Of a stretch of 35,155 nucleotides of DNA, positions 14,289 to 23,136 are shown piece by piece. The position numbers and the translations under genes were made by a program. Within the stretch, counting starts at the first letter, position 1, and each line of letters opens with the position of its first letter. The notes under the pieces were generated by a model. That model saw nothing but the letters and a program-made list of their open reading frames with translations, was not told the DNA's origin and did no database searches. The stretch covers positions 1 to 35,155 of the forward strand of contig JAFTJA010000006.1 of the NCBI GenBank assembly GCA_017456605.1, in the 5' to 3' direction. This stretch comes from Clostridia bacterium. Its GTDB lineage: Bacteria > Bacillota > Clostridia > Monoglobales > Monoglobaceae.

Positions 14289-15170
14289 TTATGCTCCACC
14301 GTAAAAACTTTTTATTATTGAAAGTTCTTTTTCTGTTTGCTTGGCTAATGCTAAAAACTCGCCCTGTTCATCAAAAACGCGATAAATTTCGCCATTTGCA
14401 AGCCCCTCAACAGATATTTTTATTCCGTTTCTAACCCTTTGTGCATTTTTGTCTGCAAGGACGATTTTTTTGTATTCAGGAATCGCCTCACCCACAGGTA
14501 CCATAAACGAAAAATCATTTTTTTCTGCCCGCTCCGCTATTTCGTCCAAAGTGAAAGACTCGCCAATATCAAACCTCCCGCTTTTCGTCCTTTTAAGTGC
14601 CGCCATATACCCGCCACAACCAAGTTCCGCTCCTACATCATTGCAAAGTGTGCGAATATATGTACCCTTTGAGCAATCCACCAGCATTTCCACTGTGTTT
14701 TTCTCAAAATCAATGTTTCTTATTTCTATATTTCTTATAGTTATTTGTCTTGGCTCTCGCTCTACAGTCTTGCCCTCACGTGCCAGCTCATAAAGCTTTT
14801 TGCCGTCGATTTTTATCGCGGAATACATGGGCGGTATCTGCATAATATCGCCCACAAATTTTCTCACTGCATCACGAACTTCTTTCTCTGTCACCCTCAC
14901 CTCAAAGCTTTCGAGTATTTCTCCCGAAGCATCCTGAGTGTCAGTAAACGCACCAAGCTTGAGAATGGCAAGATACTGCTTGTCCCGTGCTGTGAGATAG
15001 TCGGCAAGCTTCGTGCCCTTGCCAACGCACATGGGAAGAACCCCTGACGCATCAGGGTCAAGAGTTCCGGTATGTCCTATCTTTTTTATTCCTAAAATTT
15101 TTCTGAGCCTGTATACAACATCGTGGGAGGTAATGCCCAGAGGCTTATTTACATTTATAATTCCGTCCAT
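14289..15170 (-). CDS. truB: tRNA pseudouridine(55) synthase
   Basis: Forms pseudouridine 55 in the T-loop of tRNAs. 293 residues. It opens GIINVNKPLGITSHDVV, and the catalytic Asp lies in GHTGTLDPDASGVLP. Other family blocks are QIPPMYSAIKIDGKKLYELAR and DCSKGTYIRTLCNDVG. The C-terminus has a short PUA-like tail. RBS GGGAGGGC. Operon neighbours are nrnA upstream (14-nt gap) and ribF downstream (1 nt), the standard Firmicutes arrangement. Confidence 0.96.
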   Translation of the reverse strand: MDGIINVNKPLGITSHDVVYRLRKILGIKKIGHTGTLDPDASGVLPMCVGKGTKLADYLTARDKQYLAILKLGAFTDTQDASGEILESFEVRVTEKEVRDAVRKFVGDIMQIPPMYSAIKIDGKKLYELAREGKTVEREPRQITIRNIEIRNIDFEKNTVEMLVDCSKGTYIRTLCNDVGAELGCGGYMAALKRTKSGRFDIGESFTLDEIAERAEKNDFSFMVPVGEAIPEYKKIVLADKNAQRVRNGIKISVEGLANGEIYRVFDEQGEFLALAKQTEKELSIIKSFYGGA

Positions 15171-15184
15171 ATTCGCCCTCCCGC

Positions 15185-16129
15185 CTACTTTAGCTGTTTT
15201 TCTACTTCCTGTACCAAGCTTTGTTTAGCTTCTTTGAGAGAACTTTTTATAAGGCATCCGGCTGCCTTTTTGTGTCCGCCGCCGCCAAAGACGAGAGCAA
15301 TCTCTGCCACATCCGTGTCGCCGTTTGAACGAAGACTCACCTTGAAGCCCTCCGCCCTTTCACGGATATACACACCCACTTCCACGCCCTCAATCGACCG
15401 TGGGAGGTCAACTATTCCGTCAATCAAAACCTCGTCAACGCCCAATTCCAGAAAGTCCGCTTCCGTTATAGAAAGAACTGCAATTTTGCCATCCGCGAAA
15501 AGCTCCAGATTGTCAATTCCTTTTTTATATGCCTTGAAATATCCAAAGCTTTTGGTGTCAAAAACCTGTTTTGAAAGGCTTGCTATATCAATTCCTATTT
15601 CCATAAGTCTTGCCGCAACCATATGGGTTTTGGGGGTTGTTGATGAATATTTAAAGTTCCCTGTGTCACAGATGATTGCTGTGTAGATATTGTTTGCTAT
15701 GTCCTTATCTATCCTTACTCCCAATTTTTCTGCAACATCAAATATAATTTCGCCGGTCGCAGGGGCATCAGGAACAACCAAGGTGCTATTCGCAAACTCT
15801 GCGTGGGTAAAATGATGGTCAATGGCTGCGGTATTTCCGCAGAAAAACTCTTTCATTTCCCCAAGCCTTTCAAGGTCAGCACAGTCCACAGCAATTTTAA
15901 GGTCACAGTCCCGGATTTTAAGGCCCGAATTTTCAGTACCCTTTATCAGCTTATACTCCCGGGTTCTCTCATCCCCCGGGCGCAAAAAGACCTCTGCCTG
16001 CTTGCCAAGGGCGTTTATTATGAGCTTGAGCGCATAAGCACTTCCAAGGGCGTCACCGTCAGGACTTTCGTGGTTGAATATTGCAACCTTTCTTGCATTC
16101 TTTATCTTTTCAATTACGCTTTCAAACAT
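15185..16129 (-). CDS. nrnA: DHH-family nanoRNase / phosphoesterase
   Basis: 314 residues with an N-terminal DHH domain (NHESPDGDALGSA, AVDCADLERLG, IDHHFTHAEF) and a C-terminal DHHA1 domain with the substrate-binding GGGGHKKAAGC. NrnA-type enzymes degrade 2-5 nt RNA fragments to mononucleotides and may also cleave pAp or cyclic-dinucleotide products such as pApA. The place between rbfA and truB is characteristic. The RBS is GAGGAG, and the gap to rbfA is about 10 nt. Confidence 0.92.
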   Translation of the reverse strand: MFESVIEKIKNARKVAIFNHESPDGDALGSAYALKLIINALGKQAEVFLRPGDERTREYKLIKGTENSGLKIRDCDLKIAVDCADLERLGEMKEFFCGNTAAIDHHFTHAEFANSTLVVPDAPATGEIIFDVAEKLGVRIDKDIANNIYTAIICDTGNFKYSSTTPKTHMVAARLMEIGIDIASLSKQVFDTKSFGYFKAYKKGIDNLELFADGKIAVLSITEADFLELGVDEVLIDGIVDLPRSIEGVEVGVYIRERAEGFKVSLRSNGDTDVAEIALVFGGGGHKKAAGCLIKSSLKEAKQSLVQEVEKQLK

Positions 16130-16139
16130 AATTTTCTCC

Positions 16140-16481
16140 TCAAAGATTTTTCAGTACTTCGTTTATATGGGCTCCGTATTCAATGGAATTGTCAAGCACA
16201 AAGGTAAACTCCGGTGTGCTTCGAAGGTTGATTCTGTGCCCAATCTCCTTGCGGATAAAGCCTGCCGCACTTTTAAGAGCGTCCATAGCACCTTTTTGAA
16301 CATCTTCATTGCCAAGGACACTGATAAAAGCCTTTGCAAACTTCAAATCCTTTGTGACATTCACGTTTACAACCGACACCACAGCTTTTGAAAGTCTTGG
16401 GTCTTTGAGTTCACGGATAATCATGCTCAGTTCACGCTTTACTTCTTCTGAAATTCTGTCTATTCTGTTATATGCTGGCAT
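16140..16481 (-). CDS. rbfA: Ribosome-binding factor A
   Basis: 113 residues. Binds the 30S subunit near the 5' helix of 16S rRNA during late maturation. Motifs: RIDRISEEVKRELSMII, LKDPRLSKAVVSVVNVNVTKDLKFAKAFISV, and GFIRKEIGHRINLRSTPEFTFVLDNSIEYG with the KH-like fold elements. The RBS AGAAGGGTGG lies 7 nt before the ATG. It is 68 nt downstream of infB. Confidence 0.96.
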   Translation of the reverse strand: MPAYNRIDRISEEVKRELSMIIRELKDPRLSKAVVSVVNVNVTKDLKFAKAFISVLGNEDVQKGAMDALKSAAGFIRKEIGHRINLRSTPEFTFVLDNSIEYGAHINEVLKNL

Positions 16482-16549
16482 AGTATACCACCCTTCTAAC
16501 TTTTGTACGATTTAAACCATATGAGGGACAATTTATCTTTCCCTTTATA

Positions 16550-18820
16550 TTATTTGGGCATTATCTGCTCCATAACATACGCTTCAATAATATCGCCTTC
16601 TTTGATGTCATTAAACTTTTCGATGCTTACGCCGCATTCATATCCACTGGCAACTTCTTTGACGTCATCCTTAAATCTTTTGAGTGAGCCAAGCTCGCCC
16701 TCATGGATAACAATACCGTCACGGACAACGCGCACCAAGCTGTTTCTCTGCACTTTTCCGTCAGTAACATAAGCACCGCCGATTGTTCCAACGCCCGAAA
16801 CCTTGAAAGTTGTTCTGATTTCGATATGGCCTGTGATTGCCTCCTGGAACTTGGGTGCAAGCATACCTTTCATAGCCGCCTCGATATCCTCGATTGCATC
16901 ATAGATAACACGGTAAAGGCGGATATCAACATCCGATGCACTTGCCGACACAGTAGCACCCGGTGTAGGACGTACGTTAAATCCAACAATGATTGCATTT
17001 GATGCAGTCGCAAGCATAACATCAGACTCAGTAACCGCACCAACAGCACCATGGATAACATTTACCCTTACTTCCTCGTTGGTAATTCTTTCAAGGGACT
17101 GGCGAACAGCCTCAACAGAGCCCTGAACGTCTGCCTTTACGATTATATTAAGGTCTTTCATCTTGCCGGCTTCAATCTGTTCAAAGAGATTTTCAAGAGA
17201 TACTGCCTGACTTGCCTTTTGAGCCTCCTGCTTCTGCTTGAACTTTCTTGCCTCAACTACTTCTCTTGCCTTTCTTTCATCTTCAACAACATAGAATACA
17301 TCGCCGCCATCGGGAACCTCTGAAAGGCCAAGAATTTCAACCGGGATTGACGGACCTGCTTTTTTGATTGCCTTGCCCTTGTCATCGTTCATTGCACGGA
17401 CTCTGCCCACAGCAGTTCCCGCAACAACAATGTCACCGGTTTTGATTGTACCGTTTTGTACCAAAAGTGTAGCCACAGGGCCGCGGCCCTTGTCAAGCTG
17501 AGCTTCAATAACAGTACCCTTTGCCAGACGGTTGGGGTTTGCTTTAAGTTCTTTCATTTCTGCAACAAGCAGAACCATTTCAAGAAGCTTGTCGATATTC
17601 ATTTTCATCTTTGCCGAAACCTCAACGCAGATGGTATCGCCGCCCCATTCTTCGGGAACAAGGCCGTGTTCGGTGAGCTCCTGACGAACTCTGTCGGGGT
17701 TTGCACCCTCTTTGTCAATCTTGTTGATTGCAACGATGATTGATACATTTGCAGCCTTTGCGTGATTTATCGCCTCAATGGTCTGGGGCATAATTCCGTC
17801 ATCTGCCGCAACAACCAAAATTGCAATATCAGTAACAAGCGCACCTCTTGCACGCATCGCAGTAAATGCTTCGTGTCCGGGTGTGTCAAGGAAAGTAATC
17901 TTTTTGTCATTTATTCTCACACGGTAAGCACCGATATGCTGTGTGATACCACCGAATTCGCCCTCAGTAACATTTGCGTTTCTTATGGTGTCAAGAAGCG
18001 AGGTCTTGCCGTGGTCAACGTGACCCATAACAACAACAACCGGTGAACGGGGAACCAAAGATTCAGGCGAATCTTCAACGTCATTGAATAGTTTATCCTC
18101 TTCTGTGAGAATTATTTCACGTTCAACCTTGCCGCCAAAATCTTCCACGATTAAAGACGCAGTGTCAAAGTCAAGCGTTTCGTTGACTGACGCCATAATG
18201 CCAAGCATCATAAGCTTTTTGATAACTTCGGTGCTTGGTTTTTCGAGTCTTTCTGAAAGCTCGCCCACTGTGATTGAATCAGGAACAAGTATCACCTGTG
18301 CTTCCTGCTTTTTCTCTTTCTTTGCAATTTTTTCAAGATCTTTGGGGTCCTGCTTTTCTTTTACAAGCTTGCTTTTTTTGTTGCCTGTTTTTATCTTCTG
18401 CTTGCCAGGGCCCTCACTTTTCACATTTTCAGGAATGAGCTCTTCAAGCTTTTCATTGTCAAGTCTGTCAAGATCAACCGCATTAACACGAGTATCAACC
18501 ACCCGGGTTCTGCGGGCAGGGATTTCCTCTGTCTGAAAACCGCCCTCGCTCTCAATCTTCTGTGCGGGTGTTTTTTCTGCCTTTTCTTCAGCTTTCTTTT
18601 CTTCTTTCTTTGGCTCTTCTGCCACTACTGCAAAAAGTGCAGAAAAATCCTCCACCTGATTTTTCTGGGTGTAATATTCAAAAATCACATCCAGTTCCTT
18701 TTCGTCAAGCGCGCTCATATGATTTTTCTCTGAAACGCCATAATCGTGCAAAACCTTCACGATTTCCTTGCTGGGTATTCCAAACCCCTTTGAAAGCTCA
18801 TAAGCTTTAATTTTTGTCAT
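16550..18820 (-). CDS. infB: Translation initiation factor IF-2
   Basis: GTPase that brings fMet-tRNA to the 30S subunit and promotes 50S joining. 756 residues. A first IF2_N module (1-45) is followed by a charged, low-complexity linker (about 65-175) and a second IF2_N module (178-235). The G domain has GHVDHGKT (266-273), DTPGHEAF (312-319) and NKID (366-369). Then come domain II, domain III and the fMet-tRNA-binding C2 domain ending [20 protein letters not shown]. It is the fifth gene of the rimP operon, with a 61-nt gap after ylxQ. Confidence 0.98.
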   Translation of the reverse strand: MTKIKAYELSKGFGIPSKEIVKVLHDYGVSEKNHMSALDEKELDVIFEYYTQKNQVEDFSALFAVVAEEPKKEEKKAEEKAEKTPAQKIESEGGFQTEEIPARRTRVVDTRVNAVDLDRLDNEKLEELIPENVKSEGPGKQKIKTGNKKSKLVKEKQDPKDLEKIAKKEKKQEAQVILVPDSITVGELSERLEKPSTEVIKKLMMLGIMASVNETLDFDTASLIVEDFGGKVEREIILTEEDKLFNDVEDSPESLVPRSPVVVVMGHVDHGKTSLLDTIRNANVTEGEFGGITQHIGAYRVRINDKKITFLDTPGHEAFTAMRARGALVTDIAILVVAADDGIMPQTIEAINHAKAANVSIIVAINKIDKEGANPDRVRQELTEHGLVPEEWGGDTICVEVSAKMKMNIDKLLEMVLLVAEMKELKANPNRLAKGTVIEAQLDKGRGPVATLLVQNGTIKTGDIVVAGTAVGRVRAMNDDKGKAIKKAGPSIPVEILGLSEVPDGGDVFYVVEDERKAREVVEARKFKQKQEAQKASQAVSLENLFEQIEAGKMKDLNIIVKADVQGSVEAVRQSLERITNEEVRVNVIHGAVGAVTESDVMLATASNAIIVGFNVRPTPGATVSASASDVDIRLYRVIYDAIEDIEAAMKGMLAPKFQEAITGHIEIRTTFKVSGVGTIGGAYVTDGKVQRNSLVRVVRDGIVIHEGELGSLKRFKDDVKEVASGYECGVSIEKFNDIKEGDIIEAYVMEQIMPK

Positions 18821-18881
18821 AAATATCTACCTCCCGATTTTCTTAAAATCAGTTTCTCCGACTCCCTTGCCGGATTTTTTC

Positions 18882-19202
18882 CTAAACAGTTTCTGAATTT
18901 TCATCAAAGCTACCTATTATACTTTTCGCAATGTTTTTGTCAGTAACCGAAATCACTACCGCGAACTCCCTCCCGGTACATTTTCCAAGGGAAAATCGGT
19001 CACTGTATATCATCAGCTTTTTTTCATAAAAATCACAACTGTTTCTGAATCTCTTTTTTGTATTATCCGAGGCATCCTCCGCGACAATCACCAATTCTGC
19101 CTTGCCAGATTTGATGCTGTCACGGACAGCACCCTCGCCAAAGGCTACGCCATGCATTCTGGTCGCAAGCCCCAGCATCCTGAAAAACTTCTCATTTTTC
19201 AT
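18882..19202 (-). CDS. ylxQ: L7Ae/L30e-family RNA-binding protein YlxQ
   Basis: 106 residues when read from ATG 19202, which has GAGGAG upstream and overlaps the end of ylxR by 11 nt; a longer in-frame reading to 19274 lies entirely inside ylxR. The fold is the L7Ae type (KFFRMLGLATRMHGVAFGEG, KAELVIVAEDASDNTKKRF). Members bind kink-turn RNA; the exact role of YlxQ in this operon is not established. Placement between ylxR and infB is standard. Confidence 0.88.
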   Translation of the reverse strand: MKNEKFFRMLGLATRMHGVAFGEGAVRDSIKSGKAELVIVAEDASDNTKKRFRNSCDFYEKKLMIYSDRFSLGKCTGREFAVVISVTDKNIAKSIIGSFDENSETV

Positions 19203-19446
19203 TTGCAATAAGCTCCTCAAGTTTTTCATAAAGCTCCGCGTCAATACTGCACGAAAGGCTTCTCTCAAGTGCACGGCTTTTTTTTGCCTTTTTAAGGCAC
19301 TCGCCGTTCTTGCAGATATATGCGCCTCTGCCCGGAGCTTTTCCGCTCAAATCGGTCACAACTCCGTCTTTGTTTTTCACAATACGCAAAAGCTGCTGTT
19401 TTTCCTTTACTTCTCTGCAAGCAGCACACATACGCGTAACTTTCAT
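19192..19446 (-). CDS. ylxR: YlxR (DUF448) nucleic-acid-binding protein
   Basis: 84 residues. The N-terminus RMCAACREVKEKQQLLRIVK and the GRGAYIC motif define the family, which has a positively charged RNA-binding surface. YlxR homologs have been linked to regulation of RNase P or of transcription, but the role is unsettled. AAAGGTCGG lies ahead of the ATG. It is located between nusA (25-nt gap) and ylxQ (overlap). Confidence 0.93.
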   Translation of the reverse strand: MKVTRMCAACREVKEKQQLLRIVKNKDGVVTDLSGKAPGRGAYICKNGECLKKAKKSRALERSLSCSIDAELYEKLEELIANEK

Positions 19447-19470
19447 ATCAAAACCGACCTTTCAGGATTT

Positions 19471-20511
19471 TTAGTCTTCTTTAGCTGCATCTTCAGCCTT
19501 CAAATCTATCTTCCAACCTGTAAGACGCGCTGCAAGACGTGCATTCTGACCTTCTTTGCCAATAGCAAGTGAAAGCTGGTCGTTTGGAACAACCACGCTG
19601 CACATTTTCTTTTCTTCATCAACAGTGATTGAAACAACCTTTGCTGGGCTAAGTGCCTGCGTGATATATTCCGCCGGGTCGTCACTGTATCTGATAATAT
19701 CAATCTTTTCGCCACGGAGTTCATCAATAACCGCCTGAACGCGCATACCCTTTGGACCAATACAAGTGCCCACCGGGTCAACATTTTCCATAGTGGAATG
19801 AACCGCAATCTTGCTTCGTGAGCCGGGCTCACGGGTGAGACCTTTGATTTCAATAATTCCTTTTTTGATTTCAGGAACTTCAAGCTCAAAAAGTCTGCGC
19901 ACAAGACCGGGGTGTGAACGTGACACAACAAGGTGAACACCTCTTACTGAGTTTGCAACCTCAACCACAAAAACCTTGTACTTTGCGCCGGGCTTGTAGT
20001 TGTCATTTTTAACCTGCTCGTTGGGCATAAGGACTGATTCTGTATCGCCAATTTCAAGCATAATGTTTCTTCTGTCAATTTTTCTGACTGTTGCCGTCAT
20101 AATGTCGTTTTCTCTGTCCGAAAACGCATCAAAAGCTTTTTCACGTTCTGCCTCGCGAATTCTCTGCAGAACAACCTGACGTGCTGTCTGTGCCGCAATT
20201 CTGCCAAAAGCCGCCGGAGTAACCTCTGTCTCCAGAACATCACCTGCCTCATATCTTGGGTCAACCTTTTTCGCATCCTCCACAGAAATCTGGCATTCTC
20301 TGTCTTCAACCTCATCGACAATATCCTTGCGTGCATAAACTTTGATTTCGCCGGTTTCTTCGTCAATCAAAACCTTTGCGTCCTGAACTGCACCAAAGTT
20401 CTTTTTGTAAGCACTAAGAAGTGCTCCGCTGAGTGCGTCCAGCACAACGTCACGGCTTATACCTTTTTCCTTTTCAATTTCATCCAACAACAAAAATAAT
20501 TCTGCGCTCAT
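19471..20511 (-). CDS. nusA: Transcription termination/antitermination protein NusA
   Basis: 346 residues. The N-terminal RNAP-binding domain (1-130) has EIEKEKGISRDVVLDALSGAL. The S1 domain (about 135-200) has DIMTATVRKIDRRNIMLEIG. Two KH domains follow (VSRSHPGLVRRLFELEVPEI, GPKGMRVQAVIDELRGEKID, and IGKEGQNARLAARLTGWKID near the end). The C-terminal acidic repeats of gamma-proteobacterial NusA are absent, as usual in Firmicutes. It acts on RNAP at pauses, terminators and rRNA. RBS AGGAGATGG. It follows rimP by 35 nt. Confidence 0.98.
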   Translation of the reverse strand: MSAELFLLLDEIEKEKGISRDVVLDALSGALLSAYKKNFGAVQDAKVLIDEETGEIKVYARKDIVDEVEDRECQISVEDAKKVDPRYEAGDVLETEVTPAAFGRIAAQTARQVVLQRIREAEREKAFDAFSDRENDIMTATVRKIDRRNIMLEIGDTESVLMPNEQVKNDNYKPGAKYKVFVVEVANSVRGVHLVVSRSHPGLVRRLFELEVPEIKKGIIEIKGLTREPGSRSKIAVHSTMENVDPVGTCIGPKGMRVQAVIDELRGEKIDIIRYSDDPAEYITQALSPAKVVSITVDEEKKMCSVVVPNDQLSLAIGKEGQNARLAARLTGWKIDLKAEDAAKED

Positions 20512-20546
20512 TTTTAATCACCATCTCCTAAAAATTTATTTGTATA

Positions 20547-21011
20547 TTAAAAATCAAAATGTAATTTTACAAAAGTTACGTCGTCAAGACCGAGGACCTT
20601 TTCACCGCTGTCGGTGCTGATTTTGAAGTTGCCATCTTCAAAGCCGGTCAGAATTCCGCTCAAAGTCTTGCTGCCGTCCACCGCCTTATAAAGGCCCGCG
20701 TCAACTTGCCTGCCATTGTATTTTTCAAAATGCCATGGTTGTTTCAGTCGTCGTTCAATCCCGGGTGAAGAAACCTCCAGGACATAGTTTTCTTTTATCG
20801 GGTCTTCTTTGTCAAGAATTTCTCCCACTTTGCGGTTTATGCGTTCACATTCGTCAATGGAGATGCCTCCGTCTTCTTTGTCGGCATAAATCCTGAGATA
20901 TTTTGCTGTGCCCTCTTTGACAAATTCAGTGTCATAGATATAACAACCCAAATCTTCTGCAACGGGCGCCGCTATATCAATAATCATTTTTTCAAGTTTT
21001 GAATAAGCCAT
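20547..21011 (-). CDS. rimP: Ribosome maturation factor RimP
   Basis: 154 residues; helps fold the 30S subunit. The N-terminal domain has DLGCYIYDTEFVKEGTAKYLRIYAD, then GISIDECERINRKVGEILDKEDPI, YVLEVSSPGIERRLKQPWHF, and a C-terminal Sm-like barrel. It is the first gene of the nine-gene minus-strand operon. The ATG follows GGAGGGG. A long hairpin lies in the leader between its promoter and the RBS. Confidence 0.96.
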   Translation of the reverse strand: MAYSKLEKMIIDIAAPVAEDLGCYIYDTEFVKEGTAKYLRIYADKEDGGISIDECERINRKVGEILDKEDPIKENYVLEVSSPGIERRLKQPWHFEKYNGRQVDAGLYKAVDGSKTLSGILTGFEDGNFKISTDSGEKVLGLDDVTFVKLHFDF

Positions 21012-21032
21012 ATTCCCCTCCGTTTTTTAATA

Positions 21033-21062
21033 CAAAAGAGTGAGGCTTGCCTCACTCTTTTG
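21033..21062 (-). promoter_or_regulatory. Long hairpin in the rimP-operon leader (attenuator or nrdR terminator)
   Basis: A perfect stem, CAAAAGAGTGAGGC (21033-21046) with GCCTCACTCTTTTG (21049-21062), sits between the rimP promoter and its RBS. On the minus strand it is followed by TATTAAAAAACGG, which is not a clean T-run. It can serve as terminator of nrdR transcripts and as an attenuator for the rimP-nusA operon. Confidence 0.6.
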
Positions 21063-21083
21063 AAACCATATTACGTTATACTT

Positions 21084-21112
21084 ATACTACCACAAAATGC
21101 GTCTGTTGTCAA
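21084..21112 (-). promoter_or_regulatory. Promoter of the rimP-nusA-infB-ribF operon
   Basis: On the minus strand TTGACA (21112-21107), 17 nt, TAGTAT (21089-21084). The -35 box overlaps the last codons and stop of nrdR. The leader to the rimP ATG is about 65 nt. Confidence 0.75.
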
Positions 21113-21564
21113 GCTTTTTTTATAATTTTGGCAAGCTCGTCCATAAAGGAGTTTATGTCCTTGAACTGACGATATACCGATGCAAATCTCACATAAGCAA
21201 TATCATCAAGGTCTTTGAGTCTTTCCATAACCATTTCGCCAATCTTTTCAGAGGTAACCTCACGCTCCAGCATATTGTAGAGCTTTGACTCGATATCGTC
21301 AATCAGCTTTTCGATGTCACTGAGGGTAACAGGTCTTTTTTCACAGGCGCGAAGAATTCCGTTGAGCACCTTTTCACGGTCCCAGGTCTCACGAAGACCG
21401 TCTTTTTTGACAACAATCATGGGGATTGTTTCTATTTTTTCATATGTAGTGAATCTTTTTCCGCATTCAAGACATTCTCTGCGGCGGCGGATGGTTGTTC
21501 CCTCTTCTGTTGAACGGGAATCAATCACCTTGCTTTCAAGATGTCCACAAAACAAACAACGCAT
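21109..21564 (-). CDS. nrdR: Transcriptional repressor NrdR
   Basis: ATP/dATP-responsive repressor of ribonucleotide reductase genes. 151 residues from ATG 21564 (GGAG 8 nt upstream); a reading from 21597 adds 11 residues ahead of the zinc ribbon that the family lacks. The zinc ribbon has CLFC (3-6) and CLEC (31-34) with [16 protein letters not shown] between. The ATP-cone domain begins [33 protein letters not shown]. The end [25 protein letters not shown] is typical. Its own promoter carries a perfect 16-bp palindrome near the start point. Confidence 0.95.
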   Translation of the reverse strand: MRCLFCGHLESKVIDSRSTEEGTTIRRRRECLECGKRFTTYEKIETIPMIVVKKDGLRETWDREKVLNGILRACEKRPVTLSDIEKLIDDIESKLYNMLEREVTSEKIGEMVMERLKDLDDIAYVRFASVYRQFKDINSFMDELAKIIKKA

Positions 21565-21584
21565 TTTTCTCAACTCCAGATAAA

Positions 21585-21600
21585 AATTTGTATACAAATT
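21585..21600. promoter_or_regulatory. Perfect 16-bp palindrome at the nrdR transcription start
   Basis: AATTTGTATACAAATT is fully symmetric and lies just downstream of the -10 box, between the start point and the RBS of nrdR. This is an operator position. The core TTGTATACAA resembles operators of GntR/TreR-type regulators more than the known NrdR box, which is longer and not of this sequence. The regulator is unknown. Confidence 0.55.
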
Positions 21601-21606
21601 AATATT

Positions 21607-21635
21607 ATTTTATCATATAAAAACATTTTTGTCAA
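21607..21635 (-). promoter_or_regulatory. Promoter of nrdR
   Basis: On the minus strand TTGACA (21635-21630), 17 nt, TAAAAT (21612-21607). The -35 box overlaps the stop end of the upstream YhcN-like gene. The start is expected at about 21600, at the edge of the palindrome. Confidence 0.8.
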
Positions 21636-22066
21636 ATTTCGCTGTTTTTTTGAAGCAAAAATCTGGTCCGCTGCTCCAAAATCCTCTTATCCATATCTGT
21701 ATCAAGATACAAACTGAGCTCAATTATCTTTTCTGCCGTTTCGTCATCCACCGATATATAATACACCTCATTTTCACCGAAAGCCATTCGCAACACGCTT
21801 TCCGCAAAGAGCAGAATTTCTTCCTTATCACAGTTTTCCTCTGTCCTTATGCCCGCCATACCTTTTCCCTCATAGCTTATTACCGCGGCATCCAACACGC
21901 CTTCAAATGATGATATTTCTCTTGCTGCGTCAAGGTGCACGCGGTCGTTCCCTCTTTCATAATCCCCACTACTTAATTGAGAAGCTTTTGATTTTGCCAT
22001 AACAAAACTCACCAAAAAAATTACCGGTATCAATATAATCATTCTCAAAATAAAATTTTTTGTCAT
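21632..22066 (-). CDS. Membrane-anchored YhcN/YlaJ-like protein, possibly sporulation-linked
   Basis: About 144 residues from ATG 22066; a TTG at 22075 is also possible and the RBS is weak for both. One N-terminal membrane segment (FILRMIILIPVIFLVSFVM) is followed by an outside domain of about 120 residues. The pattern AAREISSFEGVLDAAVISYEGKGMAGIRTEEN and the Leu-rich C-terminus recall the YhcN/YlaJ family (sporulation lipoproteins), in which a short domain repeats 'Val-x-x-Ala-x-Val'. There is no lipobox Cys, so it would be anchored by the helix. The family call is tentative. It lies between nrdR and a divergent DUF378 gene. Confidence 0.6.
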   Translation of the reverse strand: MTKNFILRMIILIPVIFLVSFVMAKSKASQLSSGDYERGNDRVHLDAAREISSFEGVLDAAVISYEGKGMAGIRTEENCDKEEILLFAESVLRMAFGENEVYYISVDDETAEKIIELSLYLDTDMDKRILEQRTRFLLQKNSEI

Positions 22067-22207
22067 TACTTTCAAATCCGTTTCTTTTTTTATTTATTAT
22101 TTGCAGAGCCAAGTTGATTATTCAAAATATGGATGAATACTTTTTTGTCTTTGATGCCAAAATAGAAGTGAACAAATCAATCAATAAAAAAGGAGCGGTT
22201 TACTGAT

Positions 22208-22414
22208 ATGAACGTTATTGCTTTGATTCTTGTCATAATCGGCGCAATCAACTGGGGAAGTATCGGTCTTTTCGGTATAGATATTGTTGCTTCGCTTTTC
22301 GGCGGACAGCTGTCTGTTATCAGCCGTATCATATTTACCCTTGTAGGTATTGCCGGTCTTTGGTCAATTTCTTTCTTCTTCAAGGACGAACCGATTATTG
22401 ACAAAATGGACTAA
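22208..22414 (+). CDS. DUF378 (YuzA-like) small membrane protein
   Basis: 68 residues, two membrane helices: NVIALILVIIGAINWGSIGLFG and a second at about 38-57. The AINWGSIGLF segment and VASLFGG are the DUF378 signature. Function unknown; widespread in Firmicutes. AAAGGAGCGG lies 11 nt before the ATG. It is a single-gene unit on the plus strand, ending in a bidirectional terminator. Confidence 0.9.
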   Translation: MNVIALILVIIGAINWGSIGLFGIDIVASLFGGQLSVISRIIFTLVGIAGLWSISFFFKDEPIIDKMD

Positions 22415-22431
22415 CCTTTGATTTGTCAAAG

Positions 22432-22467
22432 AAAAAAGGATATCCCGTTCCTTGGGATATCCTTTTT
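22432..22467. terminator. Bidirectional terminator between DUF378 and the met-aro operon
   Basis: GGATATCCC (22438-22446) pairs with GGGATATCC (22454-22462), flanked by six A on the left and five T on the right. The plus-strand DUF378 gene and the minus-strand operon converge here. Confidence 0.9.
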
Positions 22468-22470
22468 GTT

Positions 22471-23100
22471 TTAATCAATTTTCTCTTCAAAAAATTCCTT
22501 TATTTTGACGGCATTATCGTGTTCTCTTACCTTTTCCTCATCATCTTTTGACTGTTCAAACATTTTTGTCGTGACAAGATAGAGTTCTTCACTGTCCAAA
22601 AGTCCGATGGTGTTTTTAACCTCAGGAACAGTGCCTATTTCCTGAACTGTTTCTATCACATCGGGATACAGCCTTTCCATCATATCAAGGTATGGTTTAT
22701 CAAGCAGGTAGCTTTGATATTCGTCGGTTGCCACCTCAATCTGAAGCTTTTGATAACCCATTTGTCCATACTGGTCAAGGAGCTCTGCTGTTATATCTCC
22801 CGAGTAGAACGAAACAAGCACATCCACCGAGCCGTTCTGGTTGATATCTTCCGCAACTGTCTCAAAAAATTCTGCCAAATCATCAATTTTTTGCTGCTCC
22901 ACATACCTTATGCTGTAATATGCAATATTCATATCATATTTCACCTGTCGCATACACTGAACCGTGGTTGTTATGATAAGTATCGCCGCAAAAGCAATAG
23001 AGATAGTGTGTATTTTGTAATAATACCAAAAATGTTTGATTTTTTCTTTAAATGAAAGGCTTTTTACAAGTTCTTTCGCCTCTTGTCTTTGCTTATCCAT
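22471..23100 (-). CDS. Single-pass membrane protein of unknown function
   Basis: 209 residues. The N-terminal 25 residues are charged (RQEAKELVKSLSFKEKIKHF), followed by WYYYKIHT and one membrane helix (about 32-49), then an outside domain of about 155 residues rich in acidic residues. The arrangement 'charged start, (W/F)-Y-Y-Y-K-x-H, helix, outside domain' is common among clostridial hypotheticals, but I cannot name a family. AAAGGTG precedes the ATG. It is 36 nt after aroF and is the last gene of the met-aro operon; nothing in the sequence ties it to methionine or aromatic synthesis. Confidence 0.8.
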   Translation of the reverse strand: MDKQRQEAKELVKSLSFKEKIKHFWYYYKIHTISIAFAAILIITTTVQCMRQVKYDMNIAYYSIRYVEQQKIDDLAEFFETVAEDINQNGSVDVLVSFYSGDITAELLDQYGQMGYQKLQIEVATDEYQSYLLDKPYLDMMERLYPDVIETVQEIGTVPEVKNTIGLLDSEELYLVTTKMFEQSKDDEEKVREHDNAVKIKEFFEEKID

Positions 23101-23136
23101 AAAAACACCTTTTTTCTCTCAGTTTGAAAATTCTTT

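Noticed and set aside
21585..21600. NrdR box
   Set aside because: The palindrome does not match the known NrdR-box consensus; it is listed as an unknown operator.
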